A stretch of DNA of 14,927 nt from positions 1-14,927 of the forward strand of contig CALTZZ010000052.1 in assembly GCA_943913905.1 (NCBI GenBank). Reading direction: 5' to 3'. The stretch is from an uncultured Dermabacteraceae bacterium (GTDB taxonomy: Bacteria; Actinomycetota; Actinomycetes; Actinomycetales; Dermabacteraceae). Below, piece after piece: positions 13,839 to 14,927 of this stretch (within the stretch, counting starts at the first letter, position 1; each line of letters begins with the position of its first letter). The position numbers and the translations under genes were made by a program. Below the pieces are notes generated by a model that saw only the letters and a list, made by a program, of their open reading frames with translations, had not been told where the DNA came from and ran no database searches.

Positions 13839-14797
13839 ACCTGGCCTTCCGTATCGTTCAATGGGGTGTCGATGGCATCACCGGTCTGGATCCTGGCGCC
13901 CCGCGCCCAGTCGGCTGCCCTCATCGCTTTCTTGCCCGCCGGGGCCACGGTCGCCACAGCTACGGGCTGAGTTGAGGTGCCCAGGAAGAGATGCTTCTTC
14001 GTGACGCCCCAGGTGCCGGGTTCGAGCGTCAGGTCGGGTGGGGCCGTGGCGTCATCGACGCCCAGGACCTTCACTCGCAATCCGCCGTACTCGAGAAATG
14101 CCCCTGGTTGAGGCGAGAAAGCTCGAATGTGCGCACTCACGGTTGTGGCGTCTCGGTTGGGATTGATTCGAGCTTCGGACGGGCTCAGTTTCGCTGCATG
14201 GCTGGCACCGGACTCTCCCTGGGGCTCGAACGTGAGATCACCGTTCTCGAGCTGGTCGAAGACGCGCACCATGATCCGAGATCCAACAACGGCCATTGAC
14301 TCCAGGGCTTCGCCACTCGTCTCGGTAGCACCAAAGGAATACGGTTGTTGCGCCGCGATCTCGCCGGTATCAAGCCCCTCGTCGATACGGAATACGCTCA
14401 CCCCTGAATCAGTCACGCCTGATTCGATAGCGCGTTGAACGGGTGCAGCGCCGCGAAACGCCGGAAGTAGTGAGAAGTGGAGGTTGAACCATCCGAGCGG
14501 AAGCAGTGACAGGACCGTTGAGTCGAGCAACTGGCCATACGCAACGACGGCGGCTGCGTTCGCCTGACGCTCTCGGATCCACGCCTGTGTTGATTCAGAC
14601 CTTACGGATTCTGCTTTCAACAACGGCACATCGTTGTCTTCTGCCACCTTCGCTACTGGTGAAGCGGCAAGCTTCCGGCCGCGGCCCGTGGGGGCGTCTG
14701 GCTGTGTGAGAACCCCGACGACGTCGTGGGAAGACTCGAGCAGTGCTGTTAACACGGTGGCGCCAACCTCGGGCGTACCTGCAAAAAGAATGCGCAT
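13835..14797 (-). CDS. fmt: Methionyl-tRNA formyltransferase
   Basis: Fmt formylates Met-tRNA(fMet) with 10-formyltetrahydrofolate, making the initiator tRNA. The 320-residue protein has the N-terminal Rossmann-like domain starting MRILFAGTPE, the tRNA-contacting loop region PDAPTGRGRKL (33-43), catalytic residues in FNLHFSLLP (N105, H107) and GLDTGE (D143), and a C-terminal beta-barrel domain from about 205. Length and residues match the family. ATG 14797 has GAAGGA only 3 bases upstream, tighter than usual. A TAGACT -10-like box lies 9 bases upstream, so an internal promoter may add to read-through from priA. Confidence 0.96.
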   Translation of the reverse strand: MRILFAGTPEVGATVLTALLESSHDVVGVLTQPDAPTGRGRKLAASPVAKVAEDNDVPLLKAESVRSESTQAWIRERQANAAAVVAYGQLLDSTVLSLLPLGWFNLHFSLLPAFRGAAPVQRAIESGVTDSGVSVFRIDEGLDTGEIAAQQPYSFGATETSGEALESMAVVGSRIMVRVFDQLENGDLTFEPQGESGASHAAKLSPSEARINPNRDATTVSAHIRAFSPQPGAFLEYGGLRVKVLGVDDATAPPDLTLEPGTWGVTKKHLFLGTSTQPVAVATVAPAGKKAMRAADWARGARIQTGDAIDTPLNDTEGQV

Positions 14798-14806
14798 AGT
14801 TCCTTC

Positions 14807-14812
14807 AGTCTA
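14807..14812 (-). promoter_or_regulatory. Possible -10 box TAGACT upstream of fmt
   Basis: TAGACT, identical to the hexamer before pafBC, lies 9 bases before the fmt ATG in the 40-base gap after priA. Transcription from it would give a leader of a few bases. No clear -35 is seen, because the region upstream is the priA 3' end. Confidence 0.3.
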
Positions 14813-14837
14813 CGTGGGGCAGGGCGCTCATTCCGCG

Positions 14838-14927
14838 CTAGAACACGTGGGGTGGATCAACCTGAACACGGAGCGTCCCTGGTACTTTCTTGGCGCTGTG
14901 CACCACTGCCGCTGCCCGCACCGACGC
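14838..14927 (-). CDS. priA: Primosomal protein N' (PriA), C-terminal end only
   Basis: The last 29 codons of a gene entering from the window end are visible, stopping at TAG 14840-14838. The peptide ends KKVPGTLRVQVDPPHVF; a basic stretch followed by VRVQVDP near the C-terminus is typical of PriA. The assignment also rests on position: priA directly precedes fmt in many actinobacteria. In this phylum PriA often lacks a functional helicase Walker motif, which cannot be checked here. With so few residues the call is probable rather than certain. Confidence 0.75.
   Translation of the reverse strand, partial: ASVRAAAVVHSAKKVPGTLRVQVDPPHVF

Overview
The window looks like chromosomal core DNA from a high-G+C actinobacterium. 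An Actinomycetaceae-type relative (Trueperella/Arcanobacterium/Actinomyces-like) is my inference; the species cannot be read from the sequence. Pointers are the long-form HisG beside a separate HisE, HelY, a fused PafB-PafC regulator next to tatA-tatC, an actinobacterial TatC N-terminal extension, GTG starts with GTGA overlaps, and TAnnnT -10 boxes placed a few bases before start codons (leaderless style). I see no IS elements, CRISPR arrays, tRNA or rRNA genes, and no sign of recent transfer.

Layout. (1) 14927 down to 9933, minus strand: a tight operon priA (C-terminal end only) - fmt - rsmB - rpe - hisE - hisG - PH-domain membrane protein. It joins initiator-tRNA formylation, 16S rRNA methylation, a pentose-phosphate enzyme and two histidine-pathway enzymes. 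(2) 8840-9970, plus strand: a lone DUF3866 gene whose 3' end overlaps the PH-domain gene tail to tail by 38 bases. (3) 8771 down to 1, minus strand: pafBC (fused) - tatA - tatC - diacylglycerol kinase-like gene - helY - a shrunken amidohydrolase-like gene - lnt (cut by the window start). This mirrors the mycobacterial pafB-pafC-tatA-tatC-helY order, with additions.

How the genes relate. TatA and TatC form the twin-arginine export pore. Lnt and the lipid kinase act on membrane lipids and lipoproteins. HelY is a Ski2-like helicase. PafBC is a WYL-domain transcription factor family linked to the DNA damage response in mycobacteria. Four-base GTGA/ATGA overlaps at fmt/rsmB, tatC/dgk and amidohydrolase/lnt suggest translational coupling.

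Most worth a second look: an 11-bp perfect hairpin between tatA and tatC whose 9-base loop holds the first tatC ATG; the amidohydrolase-like protein that keeps both ends of its family but lacks the catalytic barrel; the 68-base divergent pafBC/DUF3866 spacer with a perfect 7-bp dyad and two start-proximal -10 boxes; and the TatA tail made of an Asp run and seven Arg-Asp pairs. I found no clear new multi-gene system; nearly all of the window is conserved housekeeping genes.
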